A DNA stretch of 42,911 nucleotides. It comes from a virus. The number at the start of each line of letters is the position of its first letter. Position 1 is the first letter of the stretch. A program made the position numbers and the translations under genes. Where the stretch lies: the IMG/VR virus record IMGVR_UViG_3300027861_001490, positions 1 to 42,911 of that record. One strand, 5' to 3'. This document shows, piece after piece, positions 33,925 to 41,017 of the stretch. A model generated the notes under the pieces. That model was not told the DNA's origin. It saw only the letters and a list, made by a program, of their open reading frames with translations, and did not search any database.

Positions 33925-34761
33925 TTAATAATTTAGATTGAATGATTTAACATAGCTATTGTGATAGTCCTTTAGTCTACTGTTTGTAGTTCCTACTCTC
34001 TTGTAATACTTACTTAGTTCCGCAAATCCCTTAGAGAAGATTCCGTGACTTACGAATAGATATGACTCTTTTACTTTTGCTTCCTGTAGTCTCTGTCCTA
34101 AAGCATTGAATGTAGCTCCACCGTCACAGATATCATCAACAACTATTGCAGTCATTCCCTCAATCATATTCTCAATTGATGCAACAACTATTCCAGATTC
34201 AGTTCTTCTTTTATTGCAGTAGATAACTGTGTCAAACATTCCCTTATTATACAAAGCTTCTGCTTTCTTTCTAGCTCCGTTATCAGGACAGATAAGAGCT
34301 AACTTGCTTTTACTAATATCTAAATATTCAATGAAGTCTAGAACCTCTCTGAAATTATCATAATCCACAAGCATCATATCATCTAACATAAGTCCTGCAA
34401 CATTACTATGAATGTCATATGATATAATCCTGTAAAGATTTAATGACTCTAGTATTTTACAGATAACTTTGAGAGAGAATGCCTCTCCTGTATCGCAAAC
34501 CCTGTCCTGTCTTGCGTAAGGAAAATAAGGGATGAATAATTCTATGTCTCGTACTCCTCGTCTTTTCAGAGCATCCACAGCAAATATGATATTCATTAGA
34601 TCATCTGAATTATTTACTCTACTGTTTATACGACAAGAATGTACTCCATGTGGTACGTCTATTTGTAAATAACATTCTCCTGCAGGAAACAGATTAACCT
34701 TAAAATCTAATGCTTCGCCACATTGTCCGAAACCTTGATGCAAATTTAATGTTTTTTCCAT
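33925..34761 (-). CDS. prs: Prs-like pyrophosphokinase (NARP1 Adps candidate)
   Basis: I choose ATG 34761, just after GGGGAG; GTG at 34779 would fall in the previous gene. The 278-residue protein has YFPYARQDR (79-87), the ATP-binding region, SYDIHSN (114-120) in place of the usual DPHS, PDNGARKK (159-166) and the PRPP-type loop VVDDICDGGATF (207-218). It is shorter than cellular PRPP synthetases (about 310). In NARP1 a Prs homologue (Adps) pyrophosphorylates ADP-ribose instead of ribose 5-phosphate. Adjacency to the NadV-like gene suggests this. A plain PRPP-supply role is the alternative. Its start is coupled to the stop of the ATPase gene. Confidence 0.88.
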   Translation of the reverse strand: MEKTLNLHQGFGQCGEALDFKVNLFPAGECYLQIDVPHGVHSCRINSRVNNSDDLMNIIFAVDALKRRGVRDIELFIPYFPYARQDRVCDTGEAFSLKVICKILESLNLYRIISYDIHSNVAGLMLDDMMLVDYDNFREVLDFIEYLDISKSKLALICPDNGARKKAEALYNKGMFDTVIYCNKRRTESGIVVASIENMIEGMTAIVVDDICDGGATFNALGQRLQEAKVKESYLFVSHGIFSKGFAELSKYYKRVGTTNSRLKDYHNSYVKSFNLNY

Positions 34762-34762
34762 A

Positions 34763-35830
34763 TTACTCTCCCCTTCCACATAAAGGACAAGTTAAAGGCA
34801 TCAACTCCTCAAATTTAGCCTTATCTTCTTCTAATTTCATCTTCTTCCAATCAAGATCAGTCTGTATATCAGTAATTGTTCCTAAAGTGTTTTTCAATTC
34901 CTCTAAATTTCCCTGTCTCTGATCTAAATGAATAATGTCTTTCTCAATAGCATATATGTCATTTTGGCAGTCTTTAACACCAGAATACTTTTTAAGCTCT
35001 CTTTGACATTGTATGATGTAATCTAATGTTGCCTTTAAGCCCTCAACTCTAGTGGTTTTGTCAATTCGTTCTTTTTCTAACTCTTCTACCTCAATTATAA
35101 GCTTTTTAGCTTCAATTACACTAGAATATTTCTTAAGTTCATCCTGACAAATTGTAACGCTTTTCAGCACATCATGAAGAGTATCAAGATTACTAGATCG
35201 TTCAAACACTTCCTCATTTAACCCCTCTATTTCGATCAGGAGAGCCTCTGCTTTTTCGAGGTAGTCAAACCCTGCATAACGTATTTGCGTGGCTTCTAGC
35301 TCCTGTTTTACCCTTGTATACACCGTTTTTTCGTCTTTTAGGGTCTTATTTATATTAGTTAGGGATGTGTCGATCTTATCTAAATGAACTATATTATTCA
35401 GATATGAGGCAACTTCTCCCCCCGACATAGCTAACAGAAAAGGAGAATCGAACTGACTCGCTATGTTTAAGGAGGAGAAGTTTAAAAGTTCTTTTATTTC
35501 GGTAGGTACATTTTGTCCAAATGATGCAAAAGATGTTATACCATTTGGATCACTTATTGAGTATGTGTTCTTAGTCTTTTCTTTAGACCTAATAACTGTT
35601 TGCTGATAATCAGAATGTAGTTCAGTGGATAAGGTAGCTTTTGTATCACCACCCCATTTACTCCGGAAAGCTTCACCCGATGGTTTGTTGTTAGCCACCC
35701 AATTGAGTGCTCTGATGATAGCACTTTTGCCTGAATCGGATTGTCCGATAATGACATTGATACCATCATCAAAGCTGAGTTCAGTTTTCTTATGGCTCTG
35801 AAAGTTAGAAATTGTTAGTTGTTTAATCAT
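34763..35830 (-). CDS. Rad50/SbcC-like ATPase, N-terminal half
   Basis: A 355-residue protein. ISNFQSHKKTELSFDDGINVIIG leads into the Walker A GQSDSGKS (29-36), and LAMSGGEVASYLNNIVHLDKID (about 138-160, read in pieces) is the phage SbcC-type motif. A long coiled coil fills about 160-335, and the protein ends TCPLCGRGE with C348 and C351, the zinc-hook CxxC. It stops exactly at the hook, and the returning coil plus Walker B are on a separate gene at 30325-30933. It would pair with the SbcD-like nuclease. Start overlaps the upstream gene by eight bases. Confidence 0.88.
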   Translation of the reverse strand: MIKQLTISNFQSHKKTELSFDDGINVIIGQSDSGKSAIIRALNWVANNKPSGEAFRSKWGGDTKATLSTELHSDYQQTVIRSKEKTKNTYSISDPNGITSFASFGQNVPTEIKELLNFSSLNIASQFDSPFLLAMSGGEVASYLNNIVHLDKIDTSLTNINKTLKDEKTVYTRVKQELEATQIRYAGFDYLEKAEALLIEIEGLNEEVFERSSNLDTLHDVLKSVTICQDELKKYSSVIEAKKLIIEVEELEKERIDKTTRVEGLKATLDYIIQCQRELKKYSGVKDCQNDIYAIEKDIIHLDQRQGNLEELKNTLGTITDIQTDLDWKKMKLEEDKAKFEELMPLTCPLCGRGE

Positions 35831-36038
35831 TGATATCGTTTATGATTTTACTTATAAATTTCCAAATTGGTGATGTCTCTGATGCATTGCATCTCATACC
35901 TCTAGTGGAGTGCTCCATCACACTATCACTAAGAATATTGTATCTGTGCCACATATCGTATAATTCTGCTTCTGATTCAAATGTGAATTCTACAGTTATT
36001 GGTTCAAATCTATTTGCATTTTTCTGTACTATCTTCAT
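35823..36038 (-). CDS. Small protein upstream of split ATPase, unknown
   Basis: A 71-residue protein with ITVEFTFESEAELYDMWHRYN (about 14-34, read in pieces), a strand-helix start, and a SPIWKFISKIIND helix at the end. It begins after an AAAGGAGAAT ribosome site. No family is recognised. It is in the early operon next to the recombination genes. Confidence 0.55.
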   Translation of the reverse strand: MKIVQKNANRFEPITVEFTFESEAELYDMWHRYNILSDSVMEHSTRGMRCNASETSPIWKFISKIINDIND

Positions 36039-36049
36039 ATTATTCTCCT

Positions 36050-36361
36050 TTAAATAACGTAGTTATGTCCCCAAAATTGTTTACAGGCTCTGATTAAAGC
36101 GATCTTTCGGCCTTTCTTTTTATCAAAATTATCATGTTTACTACATTTTGCTTCGCCAATGTAATTCCGACCATCAATAACCAAAGCAACCTTCACAAGC
36201 CTAGCACCATCTGATGTAACTAATGGTAATGAGATTATTTCCCCTTCTCCATCAGTCTCAAAAGTGTGGTACAAAATCTTAAAATCCTCAACCTTTTCCA
36301 TTGGCAAGTTGTTGTAAATTTGTGCTCCTGCAATACGTTTTAATTTGTCATTGTTCCGCAT
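36050..36361 (-). CDS. Conserved-looking small early protein, unknown
   Basis: I choose ATG 36361, six bases after AAGGAG; the longer ORF from 36397 would overlap the upstream gene. The 103-residue product has a short strand-rich N-terminal part and ends with NYIGEAKCSKHDNFDKKKGR (about 70-89) and IALIRACKQF. That G-x-A-K-C-x-x-x-D-x-F-D-x-K-x-G-R-x-I-A pattern looks like a recurring small phage protein family. Function is unknown. Confidence 0.6.
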   Translation of the reverse strand: MRNNDKLKRIAGAQIYNNLPMEKVEDFKILYHTFETDGEGEIISLPLVTSDGARLVKVALVIDGRNYIGEAKCSKHDNFDKKKGRKIALIRACKQFWGHNYVI

Positions 36362-36374
36362 CCCTTTCTCCTTT

Positions 36375-36854
36375 TTAAAATTTAATTTCTCCATCAATAA
36401 TATGGTCTTCTAAATAAACACACAGAGCAAACGCATCCCAACTATGCTTCTTAAGTGGGTACAAGGTTCCCTGATTTTTCTTAGTTCCTTTTTCCCCAAA
36501 CCGATCTTTAAGAACTCTAGCAATATTAGCATCCTTTGCCCTAGAAGTATGGCAAAAATGTAATTGAATCTCCGGTTTAAAAACTAGGTAGTAATCTTGC
36601 TCATTTTGCTCAAGACGTTCCTGAAATCTTCCGATAGCTTTACAGGTATCAAAAGTGGTTACTCCTACAGGCATACCATAACTCCTGATATCCTCAATCA
36701 CATAATGAGTGACCCAACATGATCCATGAACATCAAAAGGGATTGCCCCATTCGCCTCCTCATGATTGGAATACAGAATCTCCTGCTTATCTGTATTCCA
36801 AATACAGACCCCACTTTTCTCTGAACCTACATCTATTCCACAAATTATACTCAT
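36375..36854 (-). CDS. RuvC-like Holliday junction resolvase
   Basis: A 159-residue RNase H-fold protein. GIDVGSEKSGVCIW (6-19, D8) is the first strand, VIEDIRSYG (52-60, E54) the second acid, and a later KDANIARVL (about 107-115) and HSWDAFALCVY (137-147, D140) supply the last two Asp residues, the RuvC arrangement. Phage RuvC-like enzymes resolve branched DNA before packaging. Neighbouring RecA-like and SbcCD-like genes make a recombination operon. It shares one base with its upstream neighbour. Confidence 0.82.
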   Translation of the reverse strand: MSIICGIDVGSEKSGVCIWNTDKQEILYSNHEEANGAIPFDVHGSCWVTHYVIEDIRSYGMPVGVTTFDTCKAIGRFQERLEQNEQDYYLVFKPEIQLHFCHTSRAKDANIARVLKDRFGEKGTKKNQGTLYPLKKHSWDAFALCVYLEDHIIDGEIKF

Positions 36855-37138
36855 TATAACCCAAAGCCCCTGCTGCTGCTACTGTAAGGGTCTACCATAT
36901 TTATGTCATCTCCTATAGTACCGAATCTCTTACTGTCAGCAAATTCATCTAAGCCCATTTCTAAGAAATCACAAATAGCCTTTTCTGCATCCCCAACATT
37001 TTTCTGTGCTTGTTTTGCACTTCCTTCAAACACTTGCTTTCTGCGGATCAATAAATCCAGTTCCTCCTTATAGTTCTTTTCAATACGTTCTTGAATTTCT
37101 TTCTCTACTTCTTTTCTAAGTTCATCTCTGTCTATCAT
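36854..37138 (-). CDS. Small helical protein beside RecA, unknown
   Basis: A 94-residue protein, Glu/Lys-rich and helical for its first 60 residues, ending in a Ser/Gly-rich tail (YSSSSRGFGL). It overlaps the RecA-like gene by four bases and the RuvC-like gene by one. A recombination mediator is a reasonable guess from position, but no motif supports it. Confidence 0.55.
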   Translation of the reverse strand: MIDRDELRKEVEKEIQERIEKNYKEELDLLIRRKQVFEGSAKQAQKNVGDAEKAICDFLEMGLDEFADSKRFGTIGDDINMVDPYSSSSRGFGL

Positions 37139-38187
37139 TCAAATCTCCTTTTCCTTTTAGGTTTAATTTTTTCTTCTATTTCATCCCAATCCTTCTCTAC
37201 TATGCTTGCTAACTTATCATACTCTTTAGGATTATCCTCTACTAATTTGATTAAGTCTATTCTCTCAATCTCTTCTTCATTCCAGATAATCTTTTTAGCA
37301 CCACCGTATAAGTAAGTTAACATGCTTCCGATGTCATCAACACCATAGTCAAAGAGTATGTCAAACTCAGCATCACGAAATGGTTTCGCTACTTTGTTAC
37401 GTTTAAGAACAGCTTTTGTTCTGACACCGTAAACTTTCTTAGTCGATCTAAACTCTTTACTAAGTTTTGCAACTTGTGCTAACCATGCTACCTGATGTGT
37501 GTAGAAGTCGAGAGCTTTTCCACCTACTCTGTAATGTTTCGCACCGAACAAACCTGCGTTAATATTCTCTCGAACCTGACTAATACAAATCATTGTAGCA
37601 TCTTTCCCTTCCATATACTCACAAGCTCTAGGGAAGAGAGTACTTGAAAAGTACTTCTGCTTCTCCATTCCATAACTGCCATCCTGATCCTTATCTTTTT
37701 TAATTGAATCTTCTGCCCTCTTCTTACTCGCTGTAGAACTCATGGCATCTATGGAGTCAATAATATAAAGTAAGAACTCACCCTTCTTTAAATCTTTCAC
37801 TCTCTTCAAGTAATCTCTTCCTACAGTTTCTGCTGTGTCAAATCTTACCCATTCAATTGCTTCAACTAACTCCTCTCCATACATAGCCTCAATAGGGAAA
37901 TCCATGACACCTTCAACATTGTTGTAAACTATCGTGATCTTCTTTACGGCAGGAAATAAGCCAGTCTCCTTTCTATTAAGATTATAATAAACTTGAGCAC
38001 ACGCTTCTAGGGCAAGAAGGGTCTTTCCTGAACTCCCATCTCCTACTAAATTGATAATGCGACCTCTTGCGTAACCGCCCTCCTTACCCTTGCCACTCAT
38101 TGCTAGGTTCAGTAAAACAGAACCTGTACTAATAAATTCTACTCTAGTCTTACTAATCGGTGCTGTCACTGTCTTTGTTTTCGCCAT
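37135..38187 (-). CDS. RecA/UvsX-like recombinase
   Basis: A 350-residue ATPase. GDGSSGKT (49-56) is Walker A, LLYIIDSIDAM (about 139-149) is Walker B, and ICISQVRENINAGLFG (about 206-221) with KALDFYTHQVAW follows, the L1/L2 region of RecA-type proteins. The C-terminal tail ends KPKRKRRFE, strongly basic, unlike the acidic tail of RecA. Phage proteins of this sort promote strand exchange in replication and recombination. It overlaps the preceding gene by 35 bases. It sits in the same operon as SSB-like, RuvC-like and SbcCD-like genes. Confidence 0.87.
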   Translation of the reverse strand: MAKTKTVTAPISKTRVEFISTGSVLLNLAMSGKGKEGGYARGRIINLVGDGSSGKTLLALEACAQVYYNLNRKETGLFPAVKKITIVYNNVEGVMDFPIEAMYGEELVEAIEWVRFDTAETVGRDYLKRVKDLKKGEFLLYIIDSIDAMSSTASKKRAEDSIKKDKDQDGSYGMEKQKYFSSTLFPRACEYMEGKDATMICISQVRENINAGLFGAKHYRVGGKALDFYTHQVAWLAQVAKLSKEFRSTKKVYGVRTKAVLKRNKVAKPFRDAEFDILFDYGVDDIGSMLTYLYGGAKKIIWNEEEIERIDLIKLVEDNPKEYDKLASIVEKDWDEIEEKIKPKRKRRFE

Positions 38188-38611
38188 TCTGTTCTCTTAA
38201 ACCCTTCTTTATATTGTCTCTAACTGCTTTCTTTTCTTCTGTTGTTTTGGGTTCTGCATTTAAACCATTTATCCAAAGAGTAGTAAGATTTTCTAATGAA
38301 GTCTTCTTCTGTGCTAAAGCTGCCACACTGGCTTTACAATTAGCTATATCAAAAGTTAAATTTATTAATTCCTGATCACTATCCAATTCTCTACCCAATG
38401 CTGCGTCAGTCAGCTTCATACCAGAATTGTGATACTTCTCTGTTACTTCTGATACCTTACTACTTTTCAAAGTATCTCTCCTATGAGTTAACTCCGATAC
38501 TCTTAAAGAATTCTCTAGGAAAATAACTGGTTGCAAGTTCCATTCATTTTGTAAATCGTGCTCATTGATCTCAGCTTCATCCAGTGCTGTTTCTTTATTC
38601 CATTCTTCCAT
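38153..38611 (-). CDS. Helical protein before RecA, unknown
   Basis: A 152-residue, acidic and helical protein starting at ATG 38611 with AAAGGAAA upstream. It ends GENKDSDSTD. No family is recognised. It lies between the structured RNA region and the RecA-like gene and overlaps the latter by 35 bases. A role in recombination or single-strand binding is suggested by context only. Confidence 0.6.
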   Translation of the reverse strand: MEEWNKETALDEAEINEHDLQNEWNLQPVIFLENSLRVSELTHRRDTLKSSKVSEVTEKYHNSGMKLTDAALGRELDSDQELINLTFDIANCKASVAALAQKKTSLENLTTLWINGLNAEPKTTEEKKAVRDNIKKGLREQNGENKDSDSTD

Positions 38612-38630
38612 TAATTTCCTTTCTAAAATT

Positions 38631-39069
38631 GGAGCGTGAGTACAGGTCTTTAACCTGTATCATTTTCGGTTTTCAGCCTAGATGACGTATGCTCTTCACC
38701 AGTACTAGCTCACATACACTCCGCATAATTTAGTAAAAAGGCAGGGATCGGTTCGATACAATCCATCTCCACTCCATAGAGGGGGTACTTTAACTTAAGC
38801 GACTGCCATTGCATCAACGAGGCTTTCCACCTGCTTGTCGGGTTTGTCGTTTTTCGTGTTCTACGAGAAGAACTGTGGGGCTGTCTCCCACTGGCTTTAC
38901 ACCGGACTTTGTCCACCGAACTATTGTATATAAGTCTTTACCATTAAGGGATTGTAAGCCGTAGAGCTACTACGTTATCGGGCTTATATACTCAAAAAGC
39001 TAGGGTGAGGGGCTTGAGAGAAAGTTGTCTTACTATTACTAGCTAGTCTTTTCCTGTACCCAATCACCC
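38631..39069 (-). ncRNA. Putative large structured RNA (about 440 nt)
   Basis: This 466-base gap (38612-39077) between the SSB-like and next gene holds no convincing protein gene. By my count G+C over 38641-39060 is about 44 percent, well above neighbouring coding regions. It is full of inverted repeats: GTATATAAG (38926-38934) with CTTATATAC (38983-38991); CGTAG/CTACG (38960-38964/38970-38974); TACAGGT/ACCTGTA (38641-38647/38653-38659); GTGGG/CCCAC (38875-38879/38887-38891); GGGTGA/TCACCC (39003-39008/39064-39069); and GGAG plus GTGAG (38631-38640) with CTCAC plus CTCC (38709-38722). The strand follows the flanking genes. The class is not identified; it does not match tmRNA or RNase P by eye. 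Confidence 0.6.
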
Positions 39070-39077
39070 CAAATTCT

Positions 39078-40151
39078 TTAAAACGGTATTTCATCATTCA
39101 ATGCTTTGTGTGCTTTTCTACAAGCTCTCCACGTTGCTTTGTTATCTTTCTTGCAATCAGCACACTCTTCCTCTGCCTCGTAATCAGCAGCAAAGTCAAA
39201 ACCTTCCGGACATTCATCTGCAACTTCAACTTCTTCATCAGAACCTGTATCTGCATCAGTTATTGTAGGTACTTCATCTTCTGGAATGTCTTCCGGTTCA
39301 TCGCCATGCTCTGGTCTTACTCCACCTGTCATCTCAGCTTTCATAGTTTCGTAATCTTGGAAAGCAAGAACCTCTTTAAAAGTAGGTACTGCTTCTAGGA
39401 ACTCCTCAATCTCTTTAGCACTACCTAATGGTGTTGAAGGATGATCTAACTGTACTGATGTATATTTTGTATTCTTTACTCCCAATCCTTCTCTTACTAT
39501 GATAGCATCGAAACCCTTAAGTGGATCACTAATGTCTAGCATTTTTCTTGTTCTTCTGTTTTGACATAGTGCAACTAAGTTATGTCCTACACTAGAAGTT
39601 GGTGCATCATACAATTTAACTCCCTCGTCTTGCTTATCTCGGTCAATAACAAAAACCAAAGTTCTAGAGGTAAGCTTAAACGCTTTTGCATCTTCTCCCC
39701 TACCTGCTTGAATTAACTTCCTACTTTCCTCACATACAGGACACGCTTCTCCGAGCATCTTTTCTCTACATAAGAACGCACTCTTATACTGTTCTACACC
39801 TATACCGTAATGAACATGTATATCAAAGGCAAAATCATCGGCATCATCAGTAGGAGGTAGTGGTCTTATAAAGTTATCCCCAACTATTGTCTTAAAGGAT
39901 TTCAAACCTTCTGGTAGTTTTAAGTACCAAAATGTGTCACTGGTCTTTCCTGCATTCTCAATTCTCTCTTTTAATCTGTCTGCGTTAAAATTACTTTTTG
40001 TTTTCGTTTTTGTCATTTTTTTCCTTTCGTTTTCTTTTTCTAAATATTGTTCTTTTGTCAATTCAACTACACTCATATCTCCACTCATTCCTCTTTTTAA
40101 ATCGGTATCAGTAAATAAACTTTCTGATTCTGGATGATAGAAGTAATACAC
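39078..40151 (-). CDS. Single-stranded DNA-binding protein (gp32-like)
   Basis: A 357-residue protein from GTG 40151, seven bases after AAAGGA. Residues about 1-45 (YYFYHPESESLFTD, VELTKEQYLE) form a small domain; a second good start, ATG 40016 with an identical CGAAAGGAAAAA site, would give only the main part (about 312 residues). That part has a DTFWYLKLPEG start, a zinc-like CPVCEE group (about 136-141), an extended DNA-binding core and an acidic region rich in Asp/Glu. It ends DEIPF, the acidic tip typical of SSB proteins. It binds replication intermediates and recruits partners through the tail. Confidence 0.75.
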   Translation of the reverse strand: MYYFYHPESESLFTDTDLKRGMSGDMSVVELTKEQYLEKENERKKMTKTKTKSNFNADRLKERIENAGKTSDTFWYLKLPEGLKSFKTIVGDNFIRPLPPTDDADDFAFDIHVHYGIGVEQYKSAFLCREKMLGEACPVCEESRKLIQAGRGEDAKAFKLTSRTLVFVIDRDKQDEGVKLYDAPTSSVGHNLVALCQNRRTRKMLDISDPLKGFDAIIVREGLGVKNTKYTSVQLDHPSTPLGSAKEIEEFLEAVPTFKEVLAFQDYETMKAEMTGGVRPEHGDEPEDIPEDEVPTITDADTGSDEEVEVADECPEGFDFAADYEAEEECADCKKDNKATWRACRKAHKALNDEIPF

Positions 40152-40170
40152 TAATTTTTCCTTTCGTTTT

Positions 40171-40557
40171 TTATTTTAACATTTCTATTTGTTCTACATA
40201 ATCGGGAATCCAAATATCCCACACTGTGTTATTCCAATATTTCGCATTTGCGATCTCCTTATTCAGAGATATCATATCTCTGGTCAGTGCCATACGCTCA
40301 ACATTACCGAAACTATCCTTTCTAGCTTCATCAATTGTTTCTTGTGTTGTAGCAACTTCCCTCATTAGTCTTTTTGCTTTCATACGTTCTATAGGAAATG
40401 CTATTAATAATACAACTAAGACGGAACCAAAAAATATAGTTATTGCTGTACCTGCTCCTGAACCTGTAGACAACCCATAATTGCAATCATCCCAACAAGC
40501 AGCAATTAAAAGTATCCCTACTACTACTGCCAATATTGTGCCAATAAGTATAATCAT
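40171..40557 (-). CDS. Two-helix membrane protein, unknown
   Basis: A 128-residue protein. The hydrophobic N-terminus (MIILIGTILAVVVGILLIAACW, read in pieces, about 1-22) and a second segment at about 36-53 (TAITIFFGSVLVVLLIAF) indicate two inner-membrane helices. The remainder is a charged cytoplasmic tail with a helix. ATG 40557 follows AAGGAGAATAA and the previous stop directly. Early membrane proteins can block superinfection or modify host membranes; nothing specific points to either here. Confidence 0.65.
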   Translation of the reverse strand: MIILIGTILAVVVGILLIAACWDDCNYGLSTGSGAGTAITIFFGSVLVVLLIAFPIERMKAKRLMREVATTQETIDEARKDSFGNVERMALTRDMISLNKEIANAKYWNNTVWDIWIPDYVEQIEMLK

Positions 40558-40764
40558 TTATTCTCCTTTCTCTATTTGATAACGATATATTTCGGAGAAC
40601 ATTGGCTCTCCATCCTTTAAACGATTTCGAACATGAGTCCTAAACTTCTTCGCAACTCCTAAAAATTGTTTGTAATAAAATGGCAACAATACTGTCGTAG
40701 CCTCTTGCAGAGTAAGTTCATCTATAAGTATTCCAGTAGAAATGCGACTTCGTATTACTTTCAT
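40558..40764 (-). CDS. Small basic early protein, unknown
   Basis: I choose ATG 40764, right after AAGGAGATTA; the longer frame to 40854 would run through the tRNA. The 68-residue product is Arg/Lys-rich, beginning MKVIRSRISTGILIDEL, with a central FYYKQFLGVAKKFRTHVRNR stretch. It could bind nucleic acid. It is the first protein gene after the early promoter. Confidence 0.6.
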   Translation of the reverse strand: MKVIRSRISTGILIDELTLQEATTVLLPFYYKQFLGVAKKFRTHVRNRLKDGEPMFSEIYRYQIEKGE

Positions 40765-40780
40765 TAATCTCCTTTCTGAT

Positions 40781-40856
40781 TGGTGGATGCAATAGGAGTC
40801 GAACCTAACACAGAGTCCTTGCAAAAGACCCTCGCCACCTCGGTACATGTGCACCC
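40781..40856 (-). tRNA. tRNA-Ala(UGC)-like gene
   Basis: Read leftward, the 76 bases start GGGTGCA and end TGCATCC-A-CCA: a seven-pair acceptor with a G3-U70 pair, the alanine identity mark, and an encoded CCA. The T arm has the loop TTCGACT flanked by TAGG/CCTA pairs. The anticodon stem GGTCT/GGACT (with wobbles, extendable by two pairs) closes the loop TTTGCAA, anticodon TGC. The D arm (about residues 8-26) pairs poorly although GG occupies positions 18-19. It follows the early promoter. A weakened or unusual tRNA is possible. Confidence 0.7.
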
Positions 40857-40867
40857 TTTATAAACAT

Positions 40868-40945
40868 GCATACAAGGAAGAAACTTTCATCAATGTAGGT
40901 AATTAGAGTTTCAGCTCCTGTCAAGGAGGTTGTCACCTTGTATGC
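40868..40945 (-). ncRNA. Structured leader RNA upstream of the tRNA
   Basis: Outside the tRNA, GCATACAAGG (40868-40877) and CCTTGTATGC (40936-40945) form a perfect ten-pair helix closing 58 bases. Read leftward the inside contains the hairpin CTCCT-TGAC-AGGAG and a longer hairpin closed by GAAACT/AGTTTC. It lies about 20 bases after the predicted transcription start. It is tRNA-sized but has no T-arm or anticodon loop. Confidence 0.5.
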
Positions 40946-40972
40946 CCTTTCAATCAATTATTCATATAACAT

Positions 40973-41000
40973 ATTATACCACAAATTCGAAAAATGTCAA
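40973..41000 (-). promoter_or_regulatory. Consensus sigma-70 promoter (leftward)
   Basis: Read leftward, TTGACA (41000-40995), 16 bases, and TATAAT (40978-40973) match both consensus hexamers exactly. Transcription would start near 40966 and run through the leader, the tRNA and the early operon. I found no other perfect match in the intergenic spaces. Confidence 0.85.
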
Positions 41001-41017
41001 GGAAAATATTGACATTT
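40992..41017. promoter_or_regulatory. Perfect inverted repeat over the -35 box (operator or terminator)
   Basis: AAATGTCAA (40992-41000) and TTGACATTT (41009-41017) are exact inverted copies around eight bases. The repeat covers the -35 box and touches the polymerase stop codon. Read leftward, a TTTTT follows the stem, so it may end the polymerase transcript; it could also bind a dimeric repressor. Confidence 0.5.

Noticed and set aside
38710-38916. A 68-residue leftward frame within the structured RNA region
   Set aside because: No usable ribosome site, basic low-complexity composition, and it crosses several inverted repeats; better explained by RNA structure.
38612-39077. A group I intron, tmRNA or RNase P RNA
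   Set aside because: The flanking genes are complete, so no exon is interrupted. I could not find the intron core motifs, a tmRNA-like end pair with CCA, or the conserved RNase P blocks.
40765-40854. Upstream extension of the 68-residue early gene
   Set aside because: The extension would run through the tRNA, and a better start with AAGGAG lies at 40764.
40868-40945. A second tRNA
   Set aside because: The closing helix is ten pairs, the T arm and an anticodon loop with U33 are missing, and no CCA follows.
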